The notes under the pieces: model-generated | What the model saw: only the letters and a program-made list of their open reading frames with translations | What the model was told of the DNA's origin: nothing | Databases searched by the model: none | From: Deinandra increscens subsp. villosa | Taxonomy: Eukaryota; Streptophyta; Magnoliopsida; Asterales; Asteraceae | Assembly (NCBI GenBank): GCA_039602395.1 | Contig: JBCNJP010000027.1 | Location: 35,411,841 to 35,475,840, forward strand | Reading direction: 5' to 3' | DNA length: 64,000 bases | Program-made: the position numbers and the translations under genes | Part shown: one piece after another, positions 45,322 through 56,528 of the stretch | Numbering within the stretch: position 1 is the first letter of the stretch | Layout: every line of letters begins with the position of its first letter

Positions 45322-47919
45322 TGTAACACGTCGGTTAATCCATCTGTAATTACCCGACCCGTTTTCTATCTTGGTTGATAATCAATAAAGACTCATTTCA
45401 CATCTTATATTGTTATTTCATGTATTCCATGATTTAATCCTTCAATCACAATATTCGTGAAATTCGATGTTTCAATTCATTGCAAATCGGATCCATAACT
45501 CAATTGTTTTTGCTAATTGTGCAAAACCGGAAAACTTTAGCATTCTAAACATATATAATACTTGTGGGTAATACTAGTCATACACACAAGTAAATGTATG
45601 TGAGGTTTCGTAAAAGTTCGAGGTTTAAAACAAAAGTAGCAAAAATACGAGTTTTCGTGCGATTTCGGTATTAACCGGGAGTTCGTACATTCCAAGAATT
45701 CTCATTCTATTATTCCATAACATTATATTTAATGAATTCTATATCACGAATCAATATGGTGAATTATGATGAATTTTAATGAATTTTGATGATTTTTCAC
45801 AATTTTTAACAAATAATATATAAATAAATATATATAAAATAAATATTTTTATACATCGTTAAACGTATCCCGAGCCTTATAAATCTTAAGAAAGTATTCT
45901 AATATCATTTTGAACTTAAAACATTAGTTACATCGAAAGATACAAAGGTAAAACACATAAAACAAAAGTTGAGGGACTAAATGTGCAATTTATTGAAAGT
46001 TATAAAACGCACGTATTCGTATATCATCGAGCATGTCCCGAGCCTTAGAAACTTTTATGAACATGTTTTATAATGATTTGGTGCATAAAATAACAGTTCG
46101 GTAGAAGTCTGGGGGCTAAAATGCAATAAATAAACCTCAGGGACCAAATCTGCCAATCTGGCAAACTTGGCTCGCGTATCGCGCAGCCCTGGTACCCCTC
46201 CCTCGCGATACGCGTTGACCTCTGGTCAACAGAAACGAGATCAGCTCGTTTTTGGGCACGTATTTCGGATCTAGAAGCTTCGTTTGAGCCTGATTCGTGT
46301 CATTTTACCCTCAATACTCATCACCTAACGTGTCTTCACTCAAATACGCACCAAACCCCTATAAATACACGATCAAATCATCAAATCTCCTCACCAATTC
46401 ACTCAATTTTCCCTCAAAAACCCTAAAAACGCAACAGAAACTTCATCCGCTCAATACGAGCTCCTCATTTCGACTTTGAAGCTCTAATTCAGCAGTCAAG
46501 CTCCTTTAGGTATGCTTAACAATAACCTCTTTCAGTTTTTCCAAATTCGAATTCTAAGTATGCTTTTTAAATTCATGTCAAAAATTAGGGTTCTTGAGAT
46601 AAATCTTCAATTTTGGGTGATTGGGTTGGAATTAGGGTCTGAATTTTTGTAGGTAATCCTAAAATAATGTGTTTTAAGAAAGCCCTAAGTTAATTTCAAG
46701 TTTTGATAAGGTTTAGTATTTTATATAAAATTATACCAAAATTAGGGTTTTCGAGTCGTTGTTCTGCCAAAATTGGATAAACGGTGTTGAAATAAGGTTC
46801 TATAATTTTTTAAATATCATAATATCATATTATGAATAAAACCCTAAGTTTATTTCAAAATCTAGTAAGTTTTGGTAATTATTTAATTAATTTACCAAAA
46901 TTAGGGTTTTGAATATGTTTATTTAATAATAAATAAACCAGAAAGTATTAGGACTTGATTTTTTTTGTCTTAGAACATATTTATATACATAATAAGTATA
47001 TATAAATCCAAAAGTGTAAAATAAATAAGATTGCTAGTCAAATACTAAAACCCTAATTTACCTATAAAAAGGGTAAAATGGTAATTTTGATCTAATCAAA
47101 CATAACACTTATCAAACACTTAGAACTTGGTTCATTTTGATTTCCTATATTCATATACCCTATTTGATTCATTAGGGTAATCTCCGAGTTACTTATCTTT
47201 CCCAATCCGACGTATCTCTCAAATCCTATCTCCCAATCAAGTGAGTATTCATAGCCCCTTCTCTTTTAATACTTTGGGGTGTAACATGTATCTCTATCTC
47301 AAATTCCAAACTCTATATTTACTTCTCTAAAAATGCGAATCCTATGCTCGTTATGTGTGTTTTTGATGTGTTAAACTTGTTGGAATCATTGTTGTTGTAT
47401 ACTATTACACTAGCATGCGTACTCATTAACATACCGAGCCGGGGTAACAGTAATAGATCTATTGGTTTGACAACCCACTTGGCCTGCCTTGAGGTATCAA
47501 GTGATTGGAAGCCTAATTGTCAAGGGTTTGATACGCGGTTGTTTACACTATTACAATACTTGTTTATCATATTCTATGAACATTTACCTAACACATAGAT
47601 CGCATGATTTATACTGATATTACGTATTAAACCTATGTTTACTCACCAACTACTTTTGTAGTTGACACTTTATCTTATACATGTTGCAGGTAATCGTGTT
47701 TGAGCCAGTATATGATCACTATAGGACGCTGGACCTAGTTAAACGACGTTTAAATTACATTATCTATGTTGTTATGTTTTGTCTGTTTTCTGTTTGTAAC
47801 ATACTCCAATATATGAAATAAAAAGGCTTGTTAAATATATTTCAACTTTAATTAGTTGTCATGAGCATCTGGACAATCATCATGCCCCGACATATTCCGC
47901 CGTCGGTTGGGGTGTGACA
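45322..47919 (+). mobile_element. Large solo LTR, 2598 bp, TSD GAAAG
   Basis: Begins TGTAACACGTCGG and ends GTTGGGGTGTGACA, flanked by GAAAG at 45317-45321 and 47920-47924. A TATAAATA box at 46360-46367 with a downstream leader rich in CCCTAAAAACGC words shows plus-strand orientation. It shares its 3' end with the solo LTR at 28336-30887 and is inserted in the Copia RNase H region. No internal retroviral domain found. Confidence 0.92.
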
Positions 47920-48210
47920 GAAAGAGCCCATTGGCAAGCTGTCAAGTGGATTTTGAGGTATTTAGCAGGGACAAGAATGTGGGAATCTGTTTTAGTAGAA
48001 AAACAGTTGGAATTGACAGGATTATAGGTTATGTGGACTCTGATTATGCAAAGGTTCCTGATAAGTTTGGATCAGTAACAGGGTATGCTTTTATGTTGCT
48101 TGGAAATCTTATCAGCTGGAGTCTGGAGAGCAACTTTGCAATCAGTGGTGGCTTTGTTAAGTACAGAATCTGAATATATGGCACTCACTGAAGCTGTAAA
48201 GGAAGGTTTG

Positions 48211-51200
48211 TGTGACAACCCGTCCGAATCAGGTCAAACCTCTCTCCGTTGACTTTCGTTGACTTTTAAATTACGTATTAGTTATGTGATTTACTGCTTT
48301 AATACATGATTAACTGTGATAGTTAAATGATTAACCGACTTCAAATTTCCGCGTTTAAACTAGAATATACACGTACGTAAAATATAACGTCCGTCGTAAA
48401 ATTAAATATGGAATTTCAACACTAAGAAAATAAATATAAAATTTGACATTTTATATTTTATCAAAACGATCCGAAACTGTTAAGTCATTTCATGAACTTA
48501 AAACATTTTACGAACTTAAAACAAGTGTTACGTTGTCAAGACTTAGTCAAATTCCAAACCATTTAGCCTATTGGGCCTGGTAAGCCCATTAAGCCCAAAA
48601 TAACTCCGATCGACCCGAAAATTTAACCGAACACTCGTGACAACTAGTCGAGTAAAACCCCAAACTCAGAAACCCGACCCGAGGCCCGAAACCCATTGGG
48701 CCGAACCCGGCCCAATTCTTTTTTTTCTCTTTTCTTTTTCTCGCGGCCCACTCGACGAACCAAGAACCCGGCCCGAACCGAGAACCCGGCCCGACCCGGT
48801 TGCGGCCCAACCCCCTTCGAACTTCACTTGGGCTTCGGCCCGTTTAAACGAAGCCGAATGGGCTTCGGCCCATTCTCCCTCCTTCTTGCGATTGGGCTTC
48901 GGCCCAATTGTAAACAAATTTAATTGTTTGTTTATAGCCCACAAGATTAACAAAGTTTTATAAAACTTAACCAAATATTTAACCACTAATATTTTATAAA
49001 ACTTGGACCATCAACGTTTATAAAAATAAAAATCACTTTTCAATTGGATAAAATATAATTGGATTATATTTTAAAAAGTTGAGATTTTTATAAACTCCTA
49101 ACCCATTTATATTTTATAAAAGTGATTGAATTCTTGCTAAACACTTACAAGTTTATAAAAATTAACCCAAAAAGCTAGAGATTATGTGTGTTTGACAACA
49201 CATAATTATCCATGGGATAAAAACCATAATCATGATTATAAAAGGGAGACACCATCCCTTTTGGTCTCCTTGCACCCAACACCCCAAACCACCAAGACCC
49301 TCACTCACACTCTCCCTCCCTCCCTTGTCCGACCGGCAGCCACCACAGCCACCGGCCGCCGCCGCTGCTCCGCCGGCCAGCCACCGCCGGACCACCCCCC
49401 TGCCGCCGCCGGACCACCGCGAAGCCGCCGCCCCTCCTCCTCTTCCTCTCGGTTTTCTTGGCTCACTTTTGTGAGTCTCCTACACCTTTTCTTTCTTGTG
49501 TTCTATCATGTTATCACCCATGATCAACCCCTCAAGTCTTGACAACCATAAAAACCACTAACACTTATGATTAAATCTTTTAATCTTGGAAAGCTTGCTT
49601 GCAAACAACTAACCCAACTCTTTCTCTTAACCTCCATTCTTTTTAGATCAAGGATGGTGAAACACTTAGTGAAACCTTATGGCTAGTAGCTTAAGTGCAC
49701 CTAGATCTAATGAAATCCATGGATTTCAAAGTTAGTTGTTTGCAAATCCAAGCCTCTTCATAATTAATAAAAATGTGAATGTATATTGAGTAATCATCAA
49801 AGTCTCTCTTCTTAACCTCCATTCTTCTTATGATCTTTAAACATTCTCATGGTGTTCTAGGAACTTAAAGTAGCCAAGAGAATGGGGTGAAACACTTGAA
49901 GAAATCTATGGAAAGTATTCAAGTGCACCCAAGATCATCATGATCACTCATATGCAATTTACATAACCTTAAGTTAAAAGACTAAATAATGTTACTTGTT
50001 ATTATTTATTTTTGGTCCTAACACATGCATTAGTGTTAGTAGATTATCATTTAAATTTCCATGTCCTAACACAAATGTGTTAGTGATTGTTATTTACATT
50101 TCCTTGTCCTAACACAAATGTGTTAGTGATTGCATTTAAATATATATTTGGTCCCAACATAAATATGTTGGTTGATTATTTATTAATTCATGTTATCTAT
50201 TGAACAAGGTTAACTAACAATATAATCCATGTTATATTTTATTAACTTATTACATGAAATGATAATAAACAAATATACAAACTAAGAATCATGGACTTAT
50301 TTAAATAAAAGTTACATATGTAACCTATGGCTAAAACAAAAAGAATATACTTTTTAAAATAAGTCAAGTAACATATTTAATGTGTTACTAATGATTAAAT
50401 GATTGGACAAAAAGAATAAAAATAAATGCTAGATTTGATAAGAATAATATTTATGTCAAATGATTAATTTGACATAAATACTTGGATTTATTACAAGTTT
50501 TAACCTTTCTTGAAACTTGCTAGAAATGGACATTTTTATAAAAAGATCACATTTTGAAGATAAATATTTTCATAAAAGATTTTTATAAAAATAAACCAAG
50601 ACAAATCATTTGTTTAAAATATCTTACAAAGGACTTTTAATGTTACTTTGATAAAAACAAAGTATCCAAAAATGAACCAACGTTCGTTGGAGATTTTAAA
50701 TAAAAGATCAAGTTTTATAAATCGAACGTTATAAATCCAAGCGTCGCCATAAATATTTTTATCAACATTTCTCTATTATAATATTTCATGAACTTGAAAT
50801 ATTAGCTCAACCTTTGAAAATGATTAAATGTTTAAAACCTTAAATGATTTTTCCTAAAGGTGTATGTTTTATAAAATAAAACAAACGTTAATAATTATTT
50901 TGACAAATAATTATTTGCAAGGAAACTTAAACTTTGTTTTATTCACTAAATAAATTGTTAATCGTAATTATTTAAAATAATTATAACTTGCAAGATTAAC
51001 AAAATCGAATAAGTAATTATTTAATTAAAATAATTATTCGAACTCATGAAAATAATAATAAACATTATTATATCTTTTTACTCAATGTTCAAGACTTGGT
51101 TGAATTATTGAAGATGATTATTTGTTTATATTTATGGGACATAAATATAAATAACCATAAATGTATTTAATTTAAATAAATACAAGATAACGAGTTTTCG

Positions 51201-52189
51201 ATAATACAAACGGACTTAAATCGTCAAGACTTGACCGGTATCACTTGGGTGACGTATGTTACTCAAATGATCATAGACCTTATGCATGTGCTATTTAATT
51301 ATTTAGGGCGTTACGTGCTACCGTCCTTTGCTGCTTAAATACCGCTTATCTGCTAAAACTGTGAGTTTCACGGCCCCTTTTCCTTTTAACTGCTTTATAC
51401 TTGGGGGAGAAATCATGAAAACTGATTAAATGCTTTTTACTTAATATTATGGTTTACTTGTTAGCCGTATGACTACTTGTTCTCTTACTGATTGCCCAAC
51501 TTGGTACATTATCGTTATAAACGTTTGTACAACCGAAAATCCCATCATTAATTGATTTCAATTAGTTCTGTACGAAACGATAGCTAGTGAGTAGATCTAT
51601 TTGGGTTGACAACCCTACCCTAACTGGTAGCTCCAGTTCTGACTCCGGATTGTCTGGGGGTACACGTCAGTTATTCTGCACTGTTTAACATCTCTGGGCA
51701 AGAGATGCCGGGTGGGTAAACTGTTAGTATTTGAAATCAAGGTTCAGGTGAGATCATACAACCACAACAATAAACCCTGATAATATTTAAGTATACCGAA
51801 ACTGTTTTACAACTGTTTACAACTGTTTAACTATCGAGTCCTAAACCTGTGAACCTCACCAACTTTATGTTGACCCGTTTTATATTCATGATTTCTTAGG
51901 TAATTGACGAAGACTTCCTTGAAGACATGCAAATGGAGCTCACAAATGCTAACGGACCTGTCCCTGGAGTCATAGTCCTGACTATCCAACTTAACTGCTT
52001 TAAGCTTTTAATAATCGTTTAAGACTTATGATTTTAAATTGTAAAACATTGATGTTTCCACTACTCTTTCCGCTGCAATGAAACGAATTAATGTTTTATG
52101 AAGTTTTTAAATTATTAGAAGTGTTCTATGTATCCTCGACTATGATTCCATTCTCGCTCACACCCGAAACCGTTGACCGGGGTGTGACA
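48211..52189 (+). mobile_element. Very large solo LTR, 3979 bp, TSD GTTTG
   Basis: Begins TGTGACAACCCGTCC and ends GACCGGGGTGTGACA, flanked by GTTTG at 48206-48210 and 52190-52194. A TATAAAAG box near 49236 is followed by a Pro/Arg-codon-like leader (49260-49470) with no convincing protein. It carries GGGCTTCGGCCC repeats at 48828-48905 and a set of hairpin boxes at 50018-50171. It is related at its termini, not over its whole length, to the other two large solo LTRs. Confidence 0.92.
50018..50171 (+). repeat. Four hairpin boxes (CTAACAC/GTGTTAG)
   Basis: Boxes at 50018-50039, 50066-50083, 50109-50126 and 50154-50171. The first three have CTAACAC...GTGTTAG arms. The fourth has CCAACAT...ATGTTGG, in which both arms changed together so the 7-bp stem is kept. 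Loops are AAAT-like, except in the first (8 bases). Confidence 0.75.
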
Positions 52190-52639
52190 GTTTGTGGCTT
52201 ACTAGTTTTGTTAAGGAACTTGGAGTGCAGATTCATGAAACTAAAGTATGTTGTGACAATCAAGTGCAATTGCATTGTCAAGAAATGGTGTGTTTTATGA
52301 AAGAACCAAACACATTAGTGTGAGGTTTCATTTTATAAGAGAAGTGATGAATGAAGGCAAAGTTGTCATTGAATATGTAAATACTCATGATAATTGTGCA
52401 GATGTATTCACTAAAGCTCTTCCAGGAGCTAAATTTGTTAAATGTCTTGATTTGATGGGAATAAGTTGAACTGGTAATTGGTTAAGATGATTACAATTGT
52501 ACAACATCATGTTCATCAAGCCAATTTGGCAACTGTTAGCAAATGCTAATTGTGCATTGTGAGAGTCTTGTTTAGTTGCTAGCTCCTAATGACTCAAATG
52601 GTTAAGCAGAGTTGTCCTTATGATTTAAAGGTGGAGATT

Positions 52640-52908
52640 TGTGAGGTTAAAACCAAGGTCAACGAAAGTTCAAGGGCTGTTTATGTTGAACTGCAAACTA
52701 CGGGGGTGAAAGTGCAATTTGGCTTAATGATCCGTTAAGCGTTTGTTAGGATCTGTTTTATGTAGTTGTTAACGGAGTTATGCTCAGCTCATTCATTGTT
52801 CTTCATTTTCGTTTGTCAATTTCATTCCTTTGTAATCTGTTTAGAATTTTGTTCTATAATAGTGAATCATTTGAGTCGAGTTCTGTTTTTGATTCGTTTA
52901 TCTTCACA
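52640..52908 (+). repeat. 3' LTR of the decayed Copia
   Basis: 269 bp, beginning TGTGAGGTTAAAACC and ending TTATCTTCACA, followed by the CTTTC duplication. Confidence 0.93.
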
Positions 52909-53650
52909 CTTTCAAAGTTATAGCCAAATCACAATTCACATAAGTTAACTACATAAGATTCTAAGAATAATCAAGATAATGTTTTTCTTTCTTTTGAACG
53001 GTCAACGAACTCTCTGGAAACCCCGGTGTATTTACACCAGCTGAGTTCATTTCAAGAAAAATCCACTTTCGCAAGCGGCCAGTGGTAAAATCTGGAAGCT
53101 CAAGAATCGAACTTGTGATCTTTCAATCCCAAATCCCCCTCATCGCTATTAATCACTCGGACAAATCCTTTCGCTTTATTCATAGGTGTCGATGGTATAC
53201 ATATTGTTCGCATATGGAAATGTGTAGTTACCATTTTTATCACTTTATTAGTGAACTTTAGCCTTTTTGGTTTTCATCTACTTACACATAGCTTGGTAAT
53301 GATATCAACAACTCCTGGGCTATAAGACTAAAGATCTTAACAATTTGTGAAGGAACACCTGCATCGCTAGGTTAAAAGGCCTTTAATATCAACTTTCCAG
53401 AGTTGGATGGAAGACATGTACTCACTTTCTAGTAGGACTGTGTAATCGGGTTTCAGGTTTCTCGAGACGGGGTTTCGAATATAAAATTTAAACCCAAAAC
53501 AAGACCCTAATACGGTAGGCCAAGTTCGAGTTGTTCCGATTCCATCTTAATCCGTTAATCCGGTTCATATAATTCAAGTCGGATTCTATAACGGGCTTCA
53601 GGTAAAAAAAAACGACACTTACGAAAATCCTATGTGTCACGTTTCTTTTG
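52909..53650 (-). other. Intergenic with tRNA-Ser-like SINE
   Basis: On the minus strand about 53170-53080 reads TTTGTCCGAGTGATTAATAGCG (A-box region), then about 40 bases later AAGTTCGATTC (B box), resembling a serine tRNA-derived SINE head. The rest up to the MED10 promoter has no recognised feature. Confidence 0.55.
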
Positions 53651-53658
53651 TATAATAA
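53651..53658 (+). promoter_or_regulatory. Candidate TATA box of MED10
   Basis: TATAATAA, about 104 bases before the ATG at 53762, following an AT-rich stretch and preceding a C/A-rich leader. The spacing would give a leader of about 75 bases. Weaker than the MGL TATA match. Confidence 0.45.
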
Positions 53659-53761
53659 ACAGGCGAGGCGACCCCAAAGAACCCCAAATACCCAAATCTA
53701 TCTAGGCGAAGCAAGAAAGTTCTCGATCTACGTTAGCAGCGGCATTGAAACCAGAACGGAG

Positions 53762-55761
53762 ATGGAATCCTCGCAGAACACCGGCGGCAATGGTACCCTC
53801 AACCCCCAAAATAGCGACGCTTCGCCTGCCGGATCAACAGGCACCTCAACCACCGCCTCCTCCGACGATTCCAAGCAAAACCTAAACCAAGTCATCAATT
53901 CAATTCAGAAAACCCTAGGGACCATTCATCAGCTCTACCTCACCGTCTCTTCCTTCAACGTTTCTTCCCAACTCCCGCTTCTCCAACGCCTGTAATTTCC
54001 CAATTATCCATCCCAGGTTTAAGTACTTTTTGATACAGTTTGTTTGTAGCTGATGAACCCGCAATCACATGTCTATATGCAGAAATACACTTGTGATGGA
54101 GATGGATAACATGGCGAAATTGTCTGAGAAGTGTAACATACAGATTCCGATGGAAGTCCTAAAGTAAGAAATAAATTAGGGCTCATATCCAAAATTCTTC
54201 ATCATGTTTGATTTTCTAATTGAATGATCTTGCAGTTTGATTGATGATGGAAAGAATCCGGATGAGTTTACCAGGGACGTTTTAAACAGTTGTATTGCTA
54301 AAAACCAGATTACTAAAGGCAAAACTGACGCCTTCAAGGTTTGCATTTTATGAAAATGTGTATTCTATGATATCAGATCATTCAGATGTGCATATATCAT
54401 ATGGTTTACATCTATCTACAGGCTTTGCGGAGGCACCTGCTGGAAGAACTGGAACAAGCTTTTCCTGATGAAGTAGATGACTACAGGGAGATTCGTGCGG
54501 CTTCTGCAGCTGTGAGTTCTGTTAAACTTACTGCCGTTTTATTTTTCGATTTCATATCACTGCTTTGATCATCATTTTTAGTTATTGTGGTGTAGCTTGT
54601 ATTATAGTCTGAGGTTTAGTAGTCAAAAAGAAAGTTGAGTTGATTTGGTTCTTAAATTAGACTTGTATACATGAACTGATGAATACGCATCGGTTATGTC
54701 TGGTCCGGTATCAATTTTGGAGTTCCCTCAAGGAGTCTAATAGTTTGCGTTTTTAGTGTATAAACTATTAAGCGAAAGTAACCACTTTACCCTTAATTTT
54801 TGTTCTGAAATTAGTTTTGCAAGCGTTTAAAGTTCTATAAACAGGAACGTGTTAGCATTCAACCTCTAGCTTTGGTGGTTAAGAGTTTTCTCATCACACA
54901 GACCTGACAGTCCGCACCTTTAGCATGTTTTTTATGTAATGAAATACCATTTATGTCTCTTGTTTGAATAAATGTACAGTATATCAGAAATCTAGGGTGA
55001 GAAATTTTATATTGACATATGTTTATAAAAACGATCCACTATCACCAGGGGTGGACCTAACTTGGTGCCTGGGGTAGCCAATGTTACGGGTCAAGTCAGT
55101 CTGGTAATGTATATTACTTTAAAAGAATTTTGGTTTTTTGAATGGTCAAGGCACCGTTCGATGACTTTAAGATTGCATGCCAAACTGTCAAAGGTTTTAG
55201 ATATTTATTATTTTATACTTTTTCTTAAGTAATACATAAATGAAATGGCAAATACACCCAAAGTTTTTGGCTGGTTTAATGCTTAAGGAGGCTGACCATC
55301 ATCAGGGTGATGCAATTTTGTTTCTACTCAGCTACATTGCTGCACATTTGGATCTTTATGTTTCCTAATATGAGCAGACAACCCTTCAACTGTGTATAAG
55401 TCTCCATGTTTTGCTTCTTTTACATCAGATATTTTAGTAAGAGGACATCTCTTATTCATTGTTTCTGACTTGGTTAAGTTGATTTTATTTATTTAGTACT
55501 ATAGCTGATTAACATGACCAGAAAACCCCAAAATTGAGAAGACTGACCCGTTACCTACCTCACTCATATTGCCATCTCTAATATCCGGTGCACGATGTGA
55601 TTTTTTCCCTCGGTCCACCTCCGACTATCACACTAGATCTGAACTTGTGGCTCACATACTTGCTAACCCTGAGTCATGATGTTATGCAGGAATCAATGCG
55701 TCTTGCACAAGCACAGAGCATGTTACCAAATGGTGATGTGAAGACCAAACCTGAGATGTAG
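53762..55761 (+). CDS. MED10: Mediator of RNA polymerase II transcription subunit 10
   Basis: Subunit of the Mediator middle module, which bridges transcription factors and RNA polymerase II in the nucleus. Five exons: 53762-53991, 54083-54163, 54236-54338, 54422-54511 and 55690-55761, all GT-AG; together 576 bases, 191 aa, close to the plant family length. Residues 1-38 are a low-complexity Ser/Thr/Gly-rich leader. The Med10 domain spans about residues 39-168 (KQNLNQVINSIQKTLG, LVMEMDNMAKLSEKCNIQIP, NLIDDGKNPDEFTRDVLNSC, LEELEQAFPDEVDDYREIR), then a short tail ending TKPEM. The start was chosen because it gives MESSQN, matching plant MED10 N-termini; an in-frame ATG lies further upstream in the probable leader. 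Intron 4 (1178 bases) is much longer than introns 1-3 (72-91 bases) and holds repeat-like sequence near 55047. No defects seen. Confidence 0.93.
54512..55689 (+). other. Long intron 4 of MED10
   Basis: Holds CAGGGGTGGACCTAA near 55047, resembling the left end of the hAT MITE at 10068, but no matching right end or 8-bp duplication is visible, so only a fragment can be proposed. Ends with a T-rich tract and TATGCAG acceptor. Confidence 0.5.
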
Positions 55762-56028
55762 AGTCAATGCCATAGTTACTGTTAAACTGGATTATGTAGT
55801 TGATCATGCCTATGTTGTTTTTATGCCTCGCTTTAAACTTATATAAAACAGTGAGTTCAGTAAAGCTTGAAACTTTTATATGTATAGCCTCCTGTTGTTG
55901 GTCTATTTATATAAAAGGTTTTATAAATCTTAGTTCCTATACAGTACATGGAGTTGGTAGACATAATGCACTGGTCTGTTGCAATAAATAAAAAGACTGA
56001 AATTCTTTTTGTGAATATCTACTTAGTG

Positions 56029-56528
56029 NNNNNNNNNNNNNNNNNNNNNNNNNNNNNNNNNNNNNNNNNNNNNNNNNNNNNNNNNNNNNNNNNNNNNNNN
56101 NNNNNNNNNNNNNNNNNNNNNNNNNNNNNNNNNNNNNNNNNNNNNNNNNNNNNNNNNNNNNNNNNNNNNNNNNNNNNNNNNNNNNNNNNNNNNNNNNNNN
56201 NNNNNNNNNNNNNNNNNNNNNNNNNNNNNNNNNNNNNNNNNNNNNNNNNNNNNNNNNNNNNNNNNNNNNNNNNNNNNNNNNNNNNNNNNNNNNNNNNNNN
56301 NNNNNNNNNNNNNNNNNNNNNNNNNNNNNNNNNNNNNNNNNNNNNNNNNNNNNNNNNNNNNNNNNNNNNNNNNNNNNNNNNNNNNNNNNNNNNNNNNNNN
56401 NNNNNNNNNNNNNNNNNNNNNNNNNNNNNNNNNNNNNNNNNNNNNNNNNNNNNNNNNNNNNNNNNNNNNNNNNNNNNNNNNNNNNNNNNNNNNNNNNNNN
56501 NNNNNNNNNNNNNNNNNNNNNNNNNNNN
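56029..56528. other. Assembly gap (500 N)
   Basis: Exactly 500 N, the usual placeholder for a gap of unknown size. On its left is the MED10 3' flank and on its right the interior of a minus-strand Gypsy element whose 3' end is not visible, so substantial sequence may be missing here. Confidence 0.99.

Larger units (their letters stand above)
43781..52469 (+). pseudogene. pol: Copia pol pseudogene, internally deleted and twice interrupted
   Basis: Protease remnant MMDYGCSFHMTP near 43900 has Tyr in place of Ser in the DSG triad. A TAG at 43999-44001 precedes the pre-integrase and integrase region (LWHYRLGL, CEQCVLGK, LWGPSKTQ, RTNNGLEYC, TPQQNGI) open to 44792. Further fragments run to about 45150. 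The reverse transcriptase is then missing: sequence jumps near 45170 to NVPYAQVVGSLMFLLVCTRPDL. The RNase H reading SRYISNPE / RAHWQAVKWILRYLAGT spans the first solo LTR, and STESEYMALTEAVKEGL / WLTSFVKELG spans the second. It ends at NCADVFTKALPG and a TGA at 52467-52469. Confidence 0.9.
42723..52908 (+). mobile_element. Decayed Copia element with two nested solo LTRs, TSD CTTTC
   Basis: LTRs at 42723-43003 and 52640-52908 begin TGTGAGGTTAAAACC and end TCTTCACA. CTTTC flanks at 42718-42722 and 52909-52913. PBS TGGTATCAGAGC is at 43006-43017, and a purine-rich AAAGGTGGAGA precedes the 3' LTR. Removing the two nested solo LTRs and their target duplications leaves about 3.6 kb, shorter than a full Copia because most of the reverse transcriptase is deleted. 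Confidence 0.95.

Noticed and set aside
48589..48986. ORFs around the GGGCTTCGGCCC repeats
   Set aside because: Simple-sequence repeats open several frames on both strands; no domain is present.
49186..49542. ORFs rich in Pro and Arg at the leader of the large solo LTR
   Set aside because: GC-rich leader with overlapping open frames, no conserved domain, and no evidence for which frame is used.
55040..55380. Third copy of the hAT MITE in MED10 intron 4
   Set aside because: Only a left-end-like CAGGGGTGGAC is present; no right end or 8-bp duplication was found.
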